DNA of 35,282 nucleotides from an uncultured Acidimicrobiales bacterium (GTDB taxonomy: Bacteria; Actinomycetota; Acidimicrobiia; Acidimicrobiales; SHLQ01), in the NCBI GenBank assembly GCA_938038785.1, contig CALHTB010000110.1, positions 1 to 35,282 on the forward strand, read 5' to 3'. Positions 24,610 to 32,970 of the stretch are shown here, piece by piece (position 1 is the first letter of the stretch; each line of letters begins with the position of its first letter). Position numbers and translations under genes: made by a program. The notes beneath the pieces were generated by a model. The model saw nothing but the letters and a program-made list of their open reading frames with translations, was not told the DNA's origin and made no database searches.

Positions 24610-25319
24610 CCGAACATCGACATCCACTGTTCGGCGGTCTTGGGAACGAACACCATGTTTTGCGCCCGGGTTTCGCCCATCGTCGCCGATGGTGCTGGAG
24701 AGTACTGATGCCCAGGGAAGAGCACCGCGTCATCGGGGACCTTGCTGAGCACCTTCGTGAGGCTGTGGTACAGCTGTTCGGGGTCTCCACCGGGAAGATC
24801 GGTTCGACCACAACCCTGCAAGAAGAGGGTGTCACCGGCGATCAGACGATTGTCGACAAGAAACGACTGTGATCCGGGCGTGTGCCCTGGTGTGTGCAGA
24901 AGCTCGATCGAGATCGCTCCGACGTCGAGCGATTGACTACCGTCGTGCTGGACCAAGTCGTCGTTCGTCAGTCCGGTCACCTTCTTCACGTACTCGGCCT
25001 CGGCGGTTTGAATGTGCAGCGGCACGCTGGTCTCGCCGAGCAGCTCGGCAGCACCCGACACTGACAACCCCATCATGGAGCCACCAACATGGTCGGCGTG
25101 ATAGTGGGTGCCGAGCATGCCCACGCAGTTCATGCCATCAGCTTCGAGGATGCCGAGAATCCCAGCGGGGTCGTAGGCCGGGTCGACAATGACCGCTTCG
25201 TTCGTTTCGCGATCACCGATCAGGTAGACGAAGTTCACCATCTGTTGGGCAAACGGGTCGTCTTGAGCGAAGTCTCGGCCCGAGAGCAATTGGCGGAAGT
25301 ACAGGCGTTCGTCAGACAT
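24606..25319 (-). CDS. MBL-fold metallo-hydrolase (glyoxalase II / persulfide dioxygenase-like)
   Basis: A 237-residue enzyme starting MSDERLYFRQLLSGRDFAQD. Metal motifs are complete: THYHADHVGG (HxHxDH), HTPGHTPGS, AGDTLFLQG and LFPGHQYS. The set fits the glyoxalase II/ETHE1 branch, which cleaves thioesters or oxidises persulfides; the substrate cannot be told here. ATG 25319 overlaps the end of larC by 8 bp, so it is probably made as the third product of the larBC unit. An upstream in-frame start at 25370 would lie deep inside larC. Its stop overlaps by 4 bp the 3' end of the convergent acidic zinc-ribbon gene. Confidence 0.88.
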   Translation of the reverse strand: MSDERLYFRQLLSGRDFAQDDPFAQQMVNFVYLIGDRETNEAVIVDPAYDPAGILGILEADGMNCVGMLGTHYHADHVGGSMMGLSVSGAAELLGETSVPLHIQTAEAEYVKKVTGLTNDDLVQHDGSQSLDVGAISIELLHTPGHTPGSQSFLVDNRLIAGDTLFLQGCGRTDLPGGDPEQLYHSLTKVLSKVPDDAVLFPGHQYSPAPSATMGETRAQNMVFVPKTAEQWMSMFG

Positions 25320-26466
25320 CCTTCGACCGTACCTCGGCTTCGCGGGCAATGTCGCGGGCTGGCCGACCAAGCGCAGCAGCGGCTGTGGCTACGTCGTCGT
25401 ATTCGGCTTTGGTGGTGAGTTCGGTCTGTTTCACTCGGATCTGATGCCCATCGACATCTACGGTCACGACCTTGCGCTCGATAGCCGCCCGAGATACGCC
25501 ATGAGCGCGAAAACCAAGTGATCCCGTCTCGGCGAGCAGTAGCGCACCGAGACGACTCGCATCGACCGGCTCGACGAGAGCCGACACGGTTGCCGCCGGA
25601 CGGTCCTTCTTCATTTCGATCGGGGTGATCCACGCATCGAGAGCCCCAGCCGACATCAGCTGAGCGACAGCATGAGAAAGGTACTCGCCGCTCAGGTCGT
25701 CGACGTTTGTCTCGATCACGATGAGCTGTTCGGTGGACGTCGCCTCGGCCTCGCCAACGACCACGTGCAGCAGGTTTGGATGCTCGTCGAGTTCGCTGTC
25801 TCCCGCACCAAAGCCTGACGCTGTGATGGACATTGCGGGCATCGGCCCGAAACTATCGGCGAGCGCCCGCACCAGAGCAGCGCCGGTCGGGGTCGTGAGT
25901 TCAACTTGCACATCGAGGCCGCGAACCGGCACACCCTCGAGCAGTTGCATCGTTGCTGGCGCGGGGTTCGGGATAACACCATGGGCGCTCTTGGCCATAC
26001 CTCGACCAACGGTGACCGGGGCAACGACGATGCGGTCGATACCTAGCTGCTCGAGCGCAAGGCACGACCCGACCACATCGACGATGGCGTCGATGCCACC
26101 GACCTCATGGAAATGGACCGTGTCGGGGTCGGTGCGGTGCACGTGGCCTTCGGCCTGGGCCAAGGCTTCGAATACGGCGGTCGAACGTGCGACCACCCGT
26201 TCGTTGAGGCCGGCGGCCGAGACCAGTTCGATGATGTCCCGAGCAGTGCGATGCACATGCCCCTCGTCAGCGTCGACGGTGAGGTTGACCGCGCCGATGC
26301 CGTTTCGAAAGACCTCGGCGGTGTTCAACTCCCAACCGTCAACGCTCAGCTTGTGCAGATCAGCACGAATCTCGTCGGCATCAGCGCCCGCATCGATCAA
26401 CGCGCCAAGGGTCATGTCGCCAGCGATGCCGTTGAACGGATGGATCCAGAGGGTTGTAACGGTCAT
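25312..26466 (-). CDS. larC: Nickel-pincer nucleotide synthase LarC
   Basis: A 384-residue protein that inserts nickel into the pyridinium pincer cofactor of lactate racemase-type enzymes. The family N-terminus (TTLWIHPFNGIAGDMTLGAL) and the motif HFHEVGGIDAIVDVVGS are present, as is the C-terminal half (ETNVDDLSGEYLSHAVAQLM, ITPIEMKKDRPA). The start is ATG 26466, overlapping the larB stop as ATGA; a longer in-frame start at 26643 lies inside larB. It is a single continuous gene, unlike the Lactiplantibacillus version that needs a ribosomal frameshift. The MBL hydrolase follows with an 8-bp overlap. Confidence 0.92.
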   Translation of the reverse strand: MTVTTLWIHPFNGIAGDMTLGALIDAGADADEIRADLHKLSVDGWELNTAEVFRNGIGAVNLTVDADEGHVHRTARDIIELVSAAGLNERVVARSTAVFEALAQAEGHVHRTDPDTVHFHEVGGIDAIVDVVGSCLALEQLGIDRIVVAPVTVGRGMAKSAHGVIPNPAPATMQLLEGVPVRGLDVQVELTTPTGAALVRALADSFGPMPAMSITASGFGAGDSELDEHPNLLHVVVGEAEATSTEQLIVIETNVDDLSGEYLSHAVAQLMSAGALDAWITPIEMKKDRPAATVSALVEPVDASRLGALLLAETGSLGFRAHGVSRAAIERKVVTVDVDGHQIRVKQTELTTKAEYDDVATAAAALGRPARDIAREAEVRSKDV

Positions 26467-27221
26467 GAATCTCGCAGCTGCGCAATTCGCATTGCGCTGA
26501 CCGCAGCGCCATAACCATTGTCGATACCGACGACGGAGATACCAGCGGCACACGACGCCAACATTCCTAGCAATGCCGTGACCCCTTCGAGACCCGCGCC
26601 GTACCCAACGCTCGTTGGTACCGCGATGACCGGTTGGGCGCACAAGCCACCAAGCACCGACGCAAGCGCGCCCTCCATGCCCGCAATGACGATCACGATG
26701 TCGGCTTCCGCGATGCGGTCGACTTCGGCCAGCAACCGGTGAAGACCGGCGACCCCAACATCGCTAATCCGGTCGGCCGCGATGCCGTACGAGCGAAGGG
26801 TGGCAGCACACTCATCGGCGACGGGTGTATCGGCGGTTCCGGCGGTGACAACTGCAATGCGATGGCTGTGGTCGACCTCGGGCACTCGCCAGGTCAGCAC
26901 CCCGCCCATCTCGGTCATGCCAGCGTGGGCAGTCTCCAGCGCCGAGCGTTGCGCTTCGGTCGTACGGGTGACGATCACCGGGCCGCGGCCGTTGGTCAAC
27001 AACTCCTCGACGATGGCGACGCATTGCTCGGGAGACTTCCCAGGCCCGTACACCGCCTCTGGGAGGCCTTGTCGCAGTAGGCGATGATGGTCGATCTTTG
27101 CATTGGCGTCGCCGGGGAGCTCGACGAAGGGCAGCCGCCGCAATTGGGCGACCGCCTCGTCGGCTGAGGTCTCCCCCGACTGAATCTGCTCGATCAGGGA
27201 GCGCAGTGACGATTCATCCAC
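26463..27221 (-). CDS. larB: Pyridinium-3,5-biscarboxylate synthase LarB
   Basis: A 252-residue protein with an AIR-carboxylase-like C-terminal half. It carboxylates and hydrolyses nicotinate adenine dinucleotide, the first step of the nickel-pincer cofactor. Family motifs are VIVTRTTEAQRSA, VVTAGTADTPVADECA, VIAGMEGALASVLGGL, VIAVPTSVGYGAG and GIDNGYGAAV. GTG 27221 (MDESSLRSLIEQIQSGE) gives the normal length; the longer frame to 27335 would overlap divergent pheA. It is the first gene of the larB-larC-MBL unit. larE and larA are not in the window and must lie elsewhere if the cofactor is made. Confidence 0.92.
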   Translation of the reverse strand: MDESSLRSLIEQIQSGETSADEAVAQLRRLPFVELPGDANAKIDHHRLLRQGLPEAVYGPGKSPEQCVAIVEELLTNGRGPVIVTRTTEAQRSALETAHAGMTEMGGVLTWRVPEVDHSHRIAVVTAGTADTPVADECAATLRSYGIAADRISDVGVAGLHRLLAEVDRIAEADIVIVIAGMEGALASVLGGLCAQPVIAVPTSVGYGAGLEGVTALLGMLASCAAGISVVGIDNGYGAAVSAMRIAQLRDS

Positions 27222-27274
27222 AGCCCCATCGTGGCAAGATTCCCGAAGTTTTCCTCTCTGGGTATGGTTGTCGG

Positions 27275-28120
27275 GTGACTTCTCGATCTCGTATTGCATT
27301 TCAGGGCGTTCCTGGCGCTTATTCACATATGGCATGCGCAGCTGCGTACCCCGACATGGAAGCCGTCGGCCACGGGACCTTTGCCGAGTGTTTTGCCGCA
27401 GTAGAGGCGGGCGGCTGTGAGTTGGCGATGATCCCCATCGAGAACACCCTCGGCGGCCGGGTTGCCGACATGCATCACCTGCTTCCTGAGTCGAGCCTCT
27501 ACATCATTGGTGAGCACTACCAGCCGGTGCGCCATCAGCTGCTCGCTCCGCACGGGGCCACCCTCGACTCACTCAAGACCATCGCGTCGCACGAGCAAGG
27601 CCTTGCCCAATGCCGCGAGCTGTTCCGCGAGCTCGGTGTCGAAGCGCTCGACTTTGGCGACACCGCCGGTGCAGCGAAGGAAGCAGCCGAGCGAAACGAC
27701 CCAACCTTTGGCGCAATTGCCAGCGAGCTTGCCGCCGAGACCTACGGTCTACAGATTCTTCGTAGCCGCATCGAAGACCGTCTTGGGAACACCACCCGCA
27801 TGGTGGTGATGTCTCGCACGTCTGTCGAACCAGACCCACTCGACGGAGCCGCAATGACCAGCTTGGTTTTCGAGACTCGAAGCGTTCCCGGCGCGTTGTA
27901 CAAGGCCCTCGGTGGGTTTGCGACCAACGGCGTCAATATCACCAAGCTCGAGAGCTACATCATCGACCAGAGCTTCACCGCCGCGCAGTTCTACATCGAA
28001 GTCGAGGGACACCCATCAGACCCTGCGGTGTCGAACGCGTTCGAAGAGCTGCAGTTCTTCTCAGCGAAAATGAAGCGCCTGGGTACCTACCCGAAGTCTG
28101 ACTGGCGCTCGCAGCCATAA
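27275..28120 (+). CDS. pheA: Prephenate dehydratase
   Basis: A 282-residue enzyme that converts prephenate to phenylpyruvate in phenylalanine synthesis. The catalytic part (1-180) begins RIAFQGVPGAYSHMACAAAY and contains MIPIENTLGGRVADMHHLL and the GNTTRMVV loop (TRM in place of the common TRF). A C-terminal ACT domain (about 190-265: TSLVFETRSVPGALYKALGG, GVNITKLESYIID) should sense phenylalanine. Its LESYI replaces the classic ESRP, as in some other bacterial branches. GTG 27275 is the start that matches the family; upstream sequence overlaps larB on the other strand. There are 53 bp between the divergent pheA and larB starts. Confidence 0.93.
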   Translation: MTSRSRIAFQGVPGAYSHMACAAAYPDMEAVGHGTFAECFAAVEAGGCELAMIPIENTLGGRVADMHHLLPESSLYIIGEHYQPVRHQLLAPHGATLDSLKTIASHEQGLAQCRELFRELGVEALDFGDTAGAAKEAAERNDPTFGAIASELAAETYGLQILRSRIEDRLGNTTRMVVMSRTSVEPDPLDGAAMTSLVFETRSVPGALYKALGGFATNGVNITKLESYIIDQSFTAAQFYIEVEGHPSDPAVSNAFEELQFFSAKMKRLGTYPKSDWRSQP

Positions 28121-28141
28121 GGGTTGTGCTTGGCGGACGGG

Positions 28142-29047
28142 CTACTTGCCAAGTCGCTCGGCGGCAACGCCAACAAGGGTTCGGCTCACTCGAACGAGAT
28201 CGCTTGGTTGGCTGATAACCCTCGCCTGCCAAAGTCTGCGCAGCACTGGCCCCAAGCCTTCGCTGCGGAGCTGGCGCGATGCCACCCACCACAACACGGT
28301 TTCGTCGGAGACTCGAACGTCCTCGGCAGACCGGTGGTTTCCGTACCGTTCACGGAACCCAACCAGCGCGTCCCAACCCTCGCTGAGGTCTTTGGTCATC
28401 TGCCCTTCGTGCTGGACGTAGTCGACGAGTGGAGCATCAACGAGCGCTGGGTCGCCATGGGCGGCCAGGCGGATGTAGAGATCCCAGTCGGCGAAGAGCG
28501 GAACCGAGGGGTTGAACGAACCGACGCTCTCAAACACTGACCTCCTCACGACGAGTGACGAGCCAGGCCCAGGCACTTGATTCGTGGTGAGAAAAAGCCG
28601 GAGCGTCTCGCGCTGTTGGACCGCGGTCTGTATTCGCTCGACGGAACCTTTACCCAGCAACTGTCCCGACGGGGTCACGATTCGAGCTCCGCACACCGAC
28701 CAGTCCGCATTTGCCGACGCCAACGCCTCAAGTTGGCGGTGCAACTTCGTTGGCGCCCATCGATCGTCGTCGTCGAGGAAGGCAAGAATGTCGTAGCTAG
28801 CCGCCTGAGCTCCGGTATTGCGCGCCTGCGGCTCACCGTGGTCTTTGTCGCGACGAACCACGACGAGGCGTGGGTCGTCGAGAGCAGCAAGCACCCCTGG
28901 CGTCTCGTCCGACGACCCATCGTCTACCACGACTACCTCGACGCGAATATTGGTCTGCTCCAACGCTGACCGGATCGCCAGTGGCGCCAGATGAGCTCGA
29001 TTCCGGGTGGGAATCACCACACTCACGGGCATCGACGCGGTGGTCAA
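28142..29047 (-). CDS. Family 2 glycosyltransferase
   Basis: A 301-residue GT-A enzyme. The N-terminus MPVSVVIPTRNRAHLAPLAI, the nucleotide-binding VEVVVVDDGSSDET and the DxD-type ILAFLDDDDRW are typical of GT2. Residues ~150-215 (RETLRLFLTTNQVPGPGSSL, FADWDLYIRLAAHGD) form the acceptor part. No TM segment. TTG 29047 or ATG 29032 may be the start. It lies 12 bp behind the SDR-aminotransferase fusion gene, so the two are probably one transcript. It would transfer a sugar, perhaps the aminosugar made by its partner; the exact substrate cannot be told. It converges on pheA, with a 21-bp gap. Confidence 0.88.
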   Translation of the reverse strand: MTTASMPVSVVIPTRNRAHLAPLAIRSALEQTNIRVEVVVVDDGSSDETPGVLAALDDPRLVVVRRDKDHGEPQARNTGAQAASYDILAFLDDDDRWAPTKLHRQLEALASANADWSVCGARIVTPSGQLLGKGSVERIQTAVQQRETLRLFLTTNQVPGPGSSLVVRRSVFESVGSFNPSVPLFADWDLYIRLAAHGDPALVDAPLVDYVQHEGQMTKDLSEGWDALVGFRERYGNHRSAEDVRVSDETVLWWVASRQLRSEGLGPVLRRLWQARVISQPSDLVRVSRTLVGVAAERLGK

Positions 29048-29059
29048 GAACCTTGGTCC

Positions 29060-31150
29060 TTAGCCTTTGGCTACGTCATCGACAGCACCGAGGAATCGCT
29101 CTGCGACCTCGGGGATGATCGCCGGGTCGAGGCCCGCGCCGCTCGGCAGGGACACCACCCGACGGTCGACATCAGCAGAAACCGGTGGCGGTTCGCCGAT
29201 ACCGAGGAGCAGTGATTGTGACGGGAACTGCGGGCGTGCCTGGACGCCCGCTTTATCCGCTGCGGCCAAAATGTCGTCTCGCCGATCGGCCAACTCGTTC
29301 GGCAGCAAGAACGGGGCGTGGATGCGAGTGCTCACCCCAACTTCTTCTTGAGCTTGGAAACCGCGAGGCTCGAGGATCGCTCGGTAAGCCCCGTAGATCG
29401 ACCGGAGGTGGTCGACATTTCGATGTAGTGATGGCCAGGCCTCGCAGAGGTAGGCCGCGTTGAGTTCTGGCAACCTTGCCTGTCGCACAAGTTGCGATGG
29501 TACGGCTTCTACCCGTTCGATCTCACCGGCGGGAGCGCACAGCGCGCCGCCCATACCGGCTGCGTGAATGGGTTTGGTGAAGCTGAAGCTCATCGCGATG
29601 TAGTCAGCGTGATCTCCCACCGAGCTGTCAGACCGGCTTGCCCCGAGGCTCTCGCAGGCGTCAATGATCAGGGGCACCCCTGCGGCGCGACACACCGCGC
29701 CAAGGCCGGCCCAGTCAGCGGGAGTTCCAAAGTTGTCGACCGCAACCACGGCGGCCACATCGTGTTGGGCGAGCTGCTGCTCGACAAGCGCAGGGTCGAG
29801 GTTCCAGGTGTCTGTCGTGATATCGGTGATCAGCGGCGTTGCTCCAGTTGCCATCACCGTGGCTGCAACCGCGTGAAAGGCCAGGTCGGGAACGATTACT
29901 GACTTCCCTGCGCGAACTCCGGCGAGCCACAACGCCCGGGAAAGCGAGTCGGTTCCTGACCGCATTGCTAAGACGTCCCACCCGTCGGGCAGGCCAAGTT
30001 CGTCAGAGAGCAGCTGTTCGACCTTGGTCGAGTAGGCGCCGGTCAACCGATAGCGCGACTGTGACATGACCTGGCGTTGCATGCCACCAACACGATCGAG
30101 TGTTGCCGTGTCGACACCGGCAGGCGTGACAAGCGGTGCATGCAGGTCGCCCGAGGGAGCGTCCCCGGGAGTTGTTCGGCGTAGGTCGTCGCCAAGCTGT
30201 CCGGATTCATGCAGCACCAATAATCGAGAGCATCGTTCGACTCCAGCGTCGGTGTTGAACACCCGAAGTCGGGTTACAAGATCGGCCACTCCATCAGCGA
30301 TCGACCAACGTGGCGCAAAGCCCGCCGCAGCGAACTTCGCCCCGTCGATCATGTATGTACGCGGATCAACAGCGGGTTTGGCATCGACCACTGCGACCTC
30401 AACGCCCGACCCACCCAACGCGGAGACGATGGCGTCTAGGGCGTTCGCTACCGAGAGGTTGCAACCATCTCCAACAACGTTGTGAATGTCGAACGCAGCA
30501 AGCTCCAGCTCAGCGGCGAGCAATAGCGCAGCGGCAGCATCCTCGACATGGACAAATGGCCGCGAAGAATCGCCGTTTGACGACAGCTGAAGATGTTCGC
30601 CACGGATTGCCCGCGAGGTCATGCGGTTCACCAACAGGTCCGGTCGAAGCATTGAGGCCCAGCCAAAGCAGCTCGCCAGCCGCACGACCGACACCGTGAA
30701 GTCGGCCGTTGCGTGCTGTCGCAAGGACTGCTCCATTTCGTACTTTGCCTTGGCATAGATCGACACCGGGGCAACCGGGTCGGTTTCTTTGCAGGGCGTG
30801 TCACCGTTGTTGTACACCGCCGCGCTCGACGAGAACACAAATCGGCTGACACCCGCTGCCGATGCTGCCTGAGCAAACCTGGTAACAGCAGCTACTTCGT
30901 CGGTCATCGGGAACCGTTTTGCCACCGCGTCGTTCGACAATCCAGCGAGGTGAAACACCGTGTCGATGTTGGCCAGGTCTCCCGTCGTGAGATCGCGAAA
31001 ATCGCGCCCGCCAGATAGCGGTTCCTTAGCAAACCAGTTCGTGTCCCAGAGCTCTAGCGGGACGCCTTGCTGCAACAAGAGCGGGACGAGCGCGCTTCCG
31101 ACGTATCCGGCATGGCCGGTCACCAACACATTGCCGAGCTTGCGCCTCAC
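29060..31150 (-). CDS. Fusion of SDR sugar epimerase/dehydratase and DegT-type aminotransferase
   Basis: A 696-residue two-enzyme fusion. Residues 1-~300 are an extended SDR: Rossmann GHAGYVGS near the start, SSSAAVYNN, and the catalytic YAKAK (Tyr-x3-Lys). Residues ~355-696 are a DegT/DnrJ/EryC1 PLP aminotransferase: LAMRSGTDSLSRALWLAG, VPDLAFHAVAATVMATGATP, LIIDACESLGASRSD and the PLP lysine in SFSFTKPIHAAGMGG. A ~55-residue linker joins them. The usual pathway order, sugar oxidation/epimerisation then transamination, fits one protein making an amino-sugar nucleotide. GTG 31150 has AAGGGG 4-5 nt upstream. It heads the unit with GT2 and is divergent from the Alg14-like gene. Confidence 0.9.
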   Translation of the reverse strand: MRRKLGNVLVTGHAGYVGSALVPLLLQQGVPLELWDTNWFAKEPLSGGRDFRDLTTGDLANIDTVFHLAGLSNDAVAKRFPMTDEVAAVTRFAQAASAAGVSRFVFSSSAAVYNNGDTPCKETDPVAPVSIYAKAKYEMEQSLRQHATADFTVSVVRLASCFGWASMLRPDLLVNRMTSRAIRGEHLQLSSNGDSSRPFVHVEDAAAALLLAAELELAAFDIHNVVGDGCNLSVANALDAIVSALGGSGVEVAVVDAKPAVDPRTYMIDGAKFAAAGFAPRWSIADGVADLVTRLRVFNTDAGVERCSRLLVLHESGQLGDDLRRTTPGDAPSGDLHAPLVTPAGVDTATLDRVGGMQRQVMSQSRYRLTGAYSTKVEQLLSDELGLPDGWDVLAMRSGTDSLSRALWLAGVRAGKSVIVPDLAFHAVAATVMATGATPLITDITTDTWNLDPALVEQQLAQHDVAAVVAVDNFGTPADWAGLGAVCRAAGVPLIIDACESLGASRSDSSVGDHADYIAMSFSFTKPIHAAGMGGALCAPAGEIERVEAVPSQLVRQARLPELNAAYLCEAWPSLHRNVDHLRSIYGAYRAILEPRGFQAQEEVGVSTRIHAPFLLPNELADRRDDILAAADKAGVQARPQFPSQSLLLGIGEPPPVSADVDRRVVSLPSGAGLDPAIIPEVAERFLGAVDDVAKG

Positions 31151-31255
31151 ACGACCCCTTCGATAGATGGAGTGCAAGCATCACGCTTGTCAACCCACCC
31201 GCCGTGTACCACTTTAGATACCGTGAACGTGAAGAGTACGAGAGGGGCGGAAATT
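31151..31255. promoter_or_regulatory. Divergent promoter region of the glycan locus
   Basis: The 105 bp between the fusion gene and the Alg14-like gene must hold both promoters. On the minus strand a good -35 TTGACA lies at 31193-31188 with only a weak -10. On the plus strand a -10-like TAGATA lies at 31215-31220 with no clear -35. Divergent layout suggests joint control of both arms. Confidence 0.35.
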
Positions 31256-31717
31256 GTGTCGGGCGCCGTCGCTGTCGCGTTCGTCTCGAGCTCCGGTGGC
31301 GTTCTCCCAGACGTGCTGACGGTGGCGAACAACTGGCCGGTCCCGATCAGCGAACTATGGATCGCTCCCAAGACGGTCGATACCGAATCGAAACTCGGCG
31401 GCCGAGACGTGCTCTGGCTCGATGAGCCAGACGGACGACCAGCCTCGATGATTCGAGCCACGGCTGCAGCCCGCGCAACACTGCAGTCGCGCAACATCGA
31501 TTGGGTTGCGTCTGCGGGAACCGCGATCGCGTTGCCGTTCTTCGTGGCCGCCCAAAGCCTTGGGGTGTCGACCTTGTGGATCGAGACCCTCAATATTCAT
31601 GGCGGCCATGGTCGGGTGGCTGAGATTTGTAGTCGGTTGGCGACACGCACGCTCGTGCAGAGCCCTGACCGGATGCTCGCCCATCGGCGAGCGTTGCTCA
31701 TTGGTGAACTGCAATGA
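31256..31717 (+). CDS. Alg14/PssD/CpsF-like glycosyltransferase subunit
   Basis: A 153-residue protein of the usual Alg14-like length. GTG 31256 follows GAGGGG by about 8 nt; longer in-frame starts lack such a site. Features are the SSSGGVLPDVL loop near the N-terminus, IDWVASAGTAIALPFFVAAQ, STLWIETLNIHGG and the end SRLATRTLVQSPDRM. In this family the Alg14-like part holds the membrane and acceptor side and recruits the Alg13-like catalytic partner, here the next gene, overlapping as ATGA. Together they add a sugar to a polyprenol-linked acceptor at the inner membrane face. A clear TM helix is not obvious in this copy. Confidence 0.8.
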   Translation: MSGAVAVAFVSSSGGVLPDVLTVANNWPVPISELWIAPKTVDTESKLGGRDVLWLDEPDGRPASMIRATAAARATLQSRNIDWVASAGTAIALPFFVAAQSLGVSTLWIETLNIHGGHGRVAEICSRLATRTLVQSPDRMLAHRRALLIGELQ

Positions 31718-32970
31718 CCACACCAGCGACGACACCGCTGAACATTTTCGTCACCGTTGGGATGAGCCAGTTTCCGTTCGACCGCCTCATGGGGGCCCTC
31801 GAATCGATCGTCGATGACCACAGCGTGTTCGCACAGATCGGCGCTTCGAACATCGAGCCTCGATGTGAGTTCGCTCGGTACATCGACCCCGACGAACTCG
31901 AACTTCGAATTAGTCAAGCCGACGTCATCATCACCCACGCTGGTAACACGGTGCGACAAGTACAGCGATGGGGCAAGGCGCCGATTGTCGTTCCTCGCCG
32001 AGAGGCGCTCGGTGAGATGTCGAACGATCATCAAAAGCGATTTGTCGAGTTCGAGGCGCACAAGGCACCAATGGTGGTCCTCGATGACGATCTGCAAGGT
32101 CTGTCCGAAGCGGTATCGGCTCACGCTCAACGAGAGGCCCGCCTTCTCGAGGAACGGGTCGTGCCTCCCGCTACCCAGGCCGACGATTTTGACGGTCTCC
32201 TCCGCCCGGTGATCACCGACACGTCGGCAAACCCGCTGGCCAACCACCCAACCCGACGTTTCTCGTGGGCCTTCGCACAACTCGCCCATCTCGCAGGAAC
32301 GCACCTCGATCTTGGAGGCGGGTACGGCGACTTCGCAGCTGCACTTGAGGAGCACAGCCCGCGGTCGGTTATCTGCGCCGATGTAGCCACCGACAAAGTC
32401 CACGACAATGGAGTTCAGCTGCGTTCACGGGTTGAGCTCGGTAACAAGATGTCACTACCGCTTCGCGATGCCGCAGTGAGCTCGGTGTCAATGCTCGATG
32501 TCCTCGAACATGTGTGGGACGAAGACGCCGTTTTGCAAGAGGTGCATCGGGTACTCGAATCAGGCGGCTCGCTCGTGGTGACGGTGCCTCGCCACCACTG
32601 GCTCAGCATCCTCGACCCAGACAACGTGAAGTATCGGGCCCCGCGATTTCACAAGGCGGTGTACTCAGCCCGCTTCGGCAAAGCGCGCTACTACGAACGC
32701 TTTGGTGATACCACTGATGGGATGCAAGGCGACTTGGCAACCGAGCGAGGCTGGCACACGAACTATCGCGCCGACGATCTGTTCGCCACTCTTGAGCGAA
32801 ACGGGTTTGACGTCGTCGAGCACGACGCCGCCAATTTGTTCTGGCGGTTCTTCGACATCCCTCGGCTCTTTTTGCCCGAGAAGTGGGAGTGGATCACCCA
32901 CGGAGCGCTTCGTCTCGACGCCAAGCTGTTCCATCAGGCCAACCTCTTCGTGCGCGCCGAACGCCGATGA
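31714..32970 (+). CDS. Fusion of Alg13/PssE-like glycosyltransferase and SAM methyltransferase
   Basis: A 418-residue fusion. Residues 1-~160 are Alg13-like: IFVTVGMSQFPFDRLMGALE, VFAQIGASNIEP, ADVIITHAGNTVRQV and APIVVPRREALGEMSNDHQK, which form the nucleotide-sugar site. Residues ~185-418 are a class I methyltransferase: THLDLGGGYGDFAAAL (motif I), VICADVATD (motif II) and SMLDVLEHVWDEDAVLQEVH. The partner Alg14-like gene ends 4 bp into this gene (ATGA). The fusion suggests that the sugar is methylated on, or just after, transfer. The next gene again overlaps as ATGA at 32967-32970. This domain pair is not one I know as standard. Confidence 0.87.
   Translation: MTTPATTPLNIFVTVGMSQFPFDRLMGALESIVDDHSVFAQIGASNIEPRCEFARYIDPDELELRISQADVIITHAGNTVRQVQRWGKAPIVVPRREALGEMSNDHQKRFVEFEAHKAPMVVLDDDLQGLSEAVSAHAQREARLLEERVVPPATQADDFDGLLRPVITDTSANPLANHPTRRFSWAFAQLAHLAGTHLDLGGGYGDFAAALEEHSPRSVICADVATDKVHDNGVQLRSRVELGNKMSLPLRDAAVSSVSMLDVLEHVWDEDAVLQEVHRVLESGGSLVVTVPRHHWLSILDPDNVKYRAPRFHKAVYSARFGKARYYERFGDTTDGMQGDLATERGWHTNYRADDLFATLERNGFDVVEHDAANLFWRFFDIPRLFLPEKWEWITHGALRLDAKLFHQANLFVRAERR

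Noticed and set aside
23135-24748. A 537-codon plus-strand frame over the acidic gene
   Set aside because: It is offset from the acidic zinc-ribbon gene, rich in Pro/Ser/Thr/Arg as expected of an out-of-frame reading, and lacks a start signal. The zinc ribbon lies in the other frame.
28128-28160. Hairpin CTTGGC...GCCAAG between pheA and the GT2 gene as a terminator
   Set aside because: The stem is 6 bp with a 13-base loop and overlaps the GT2 3' end; too weak to call.
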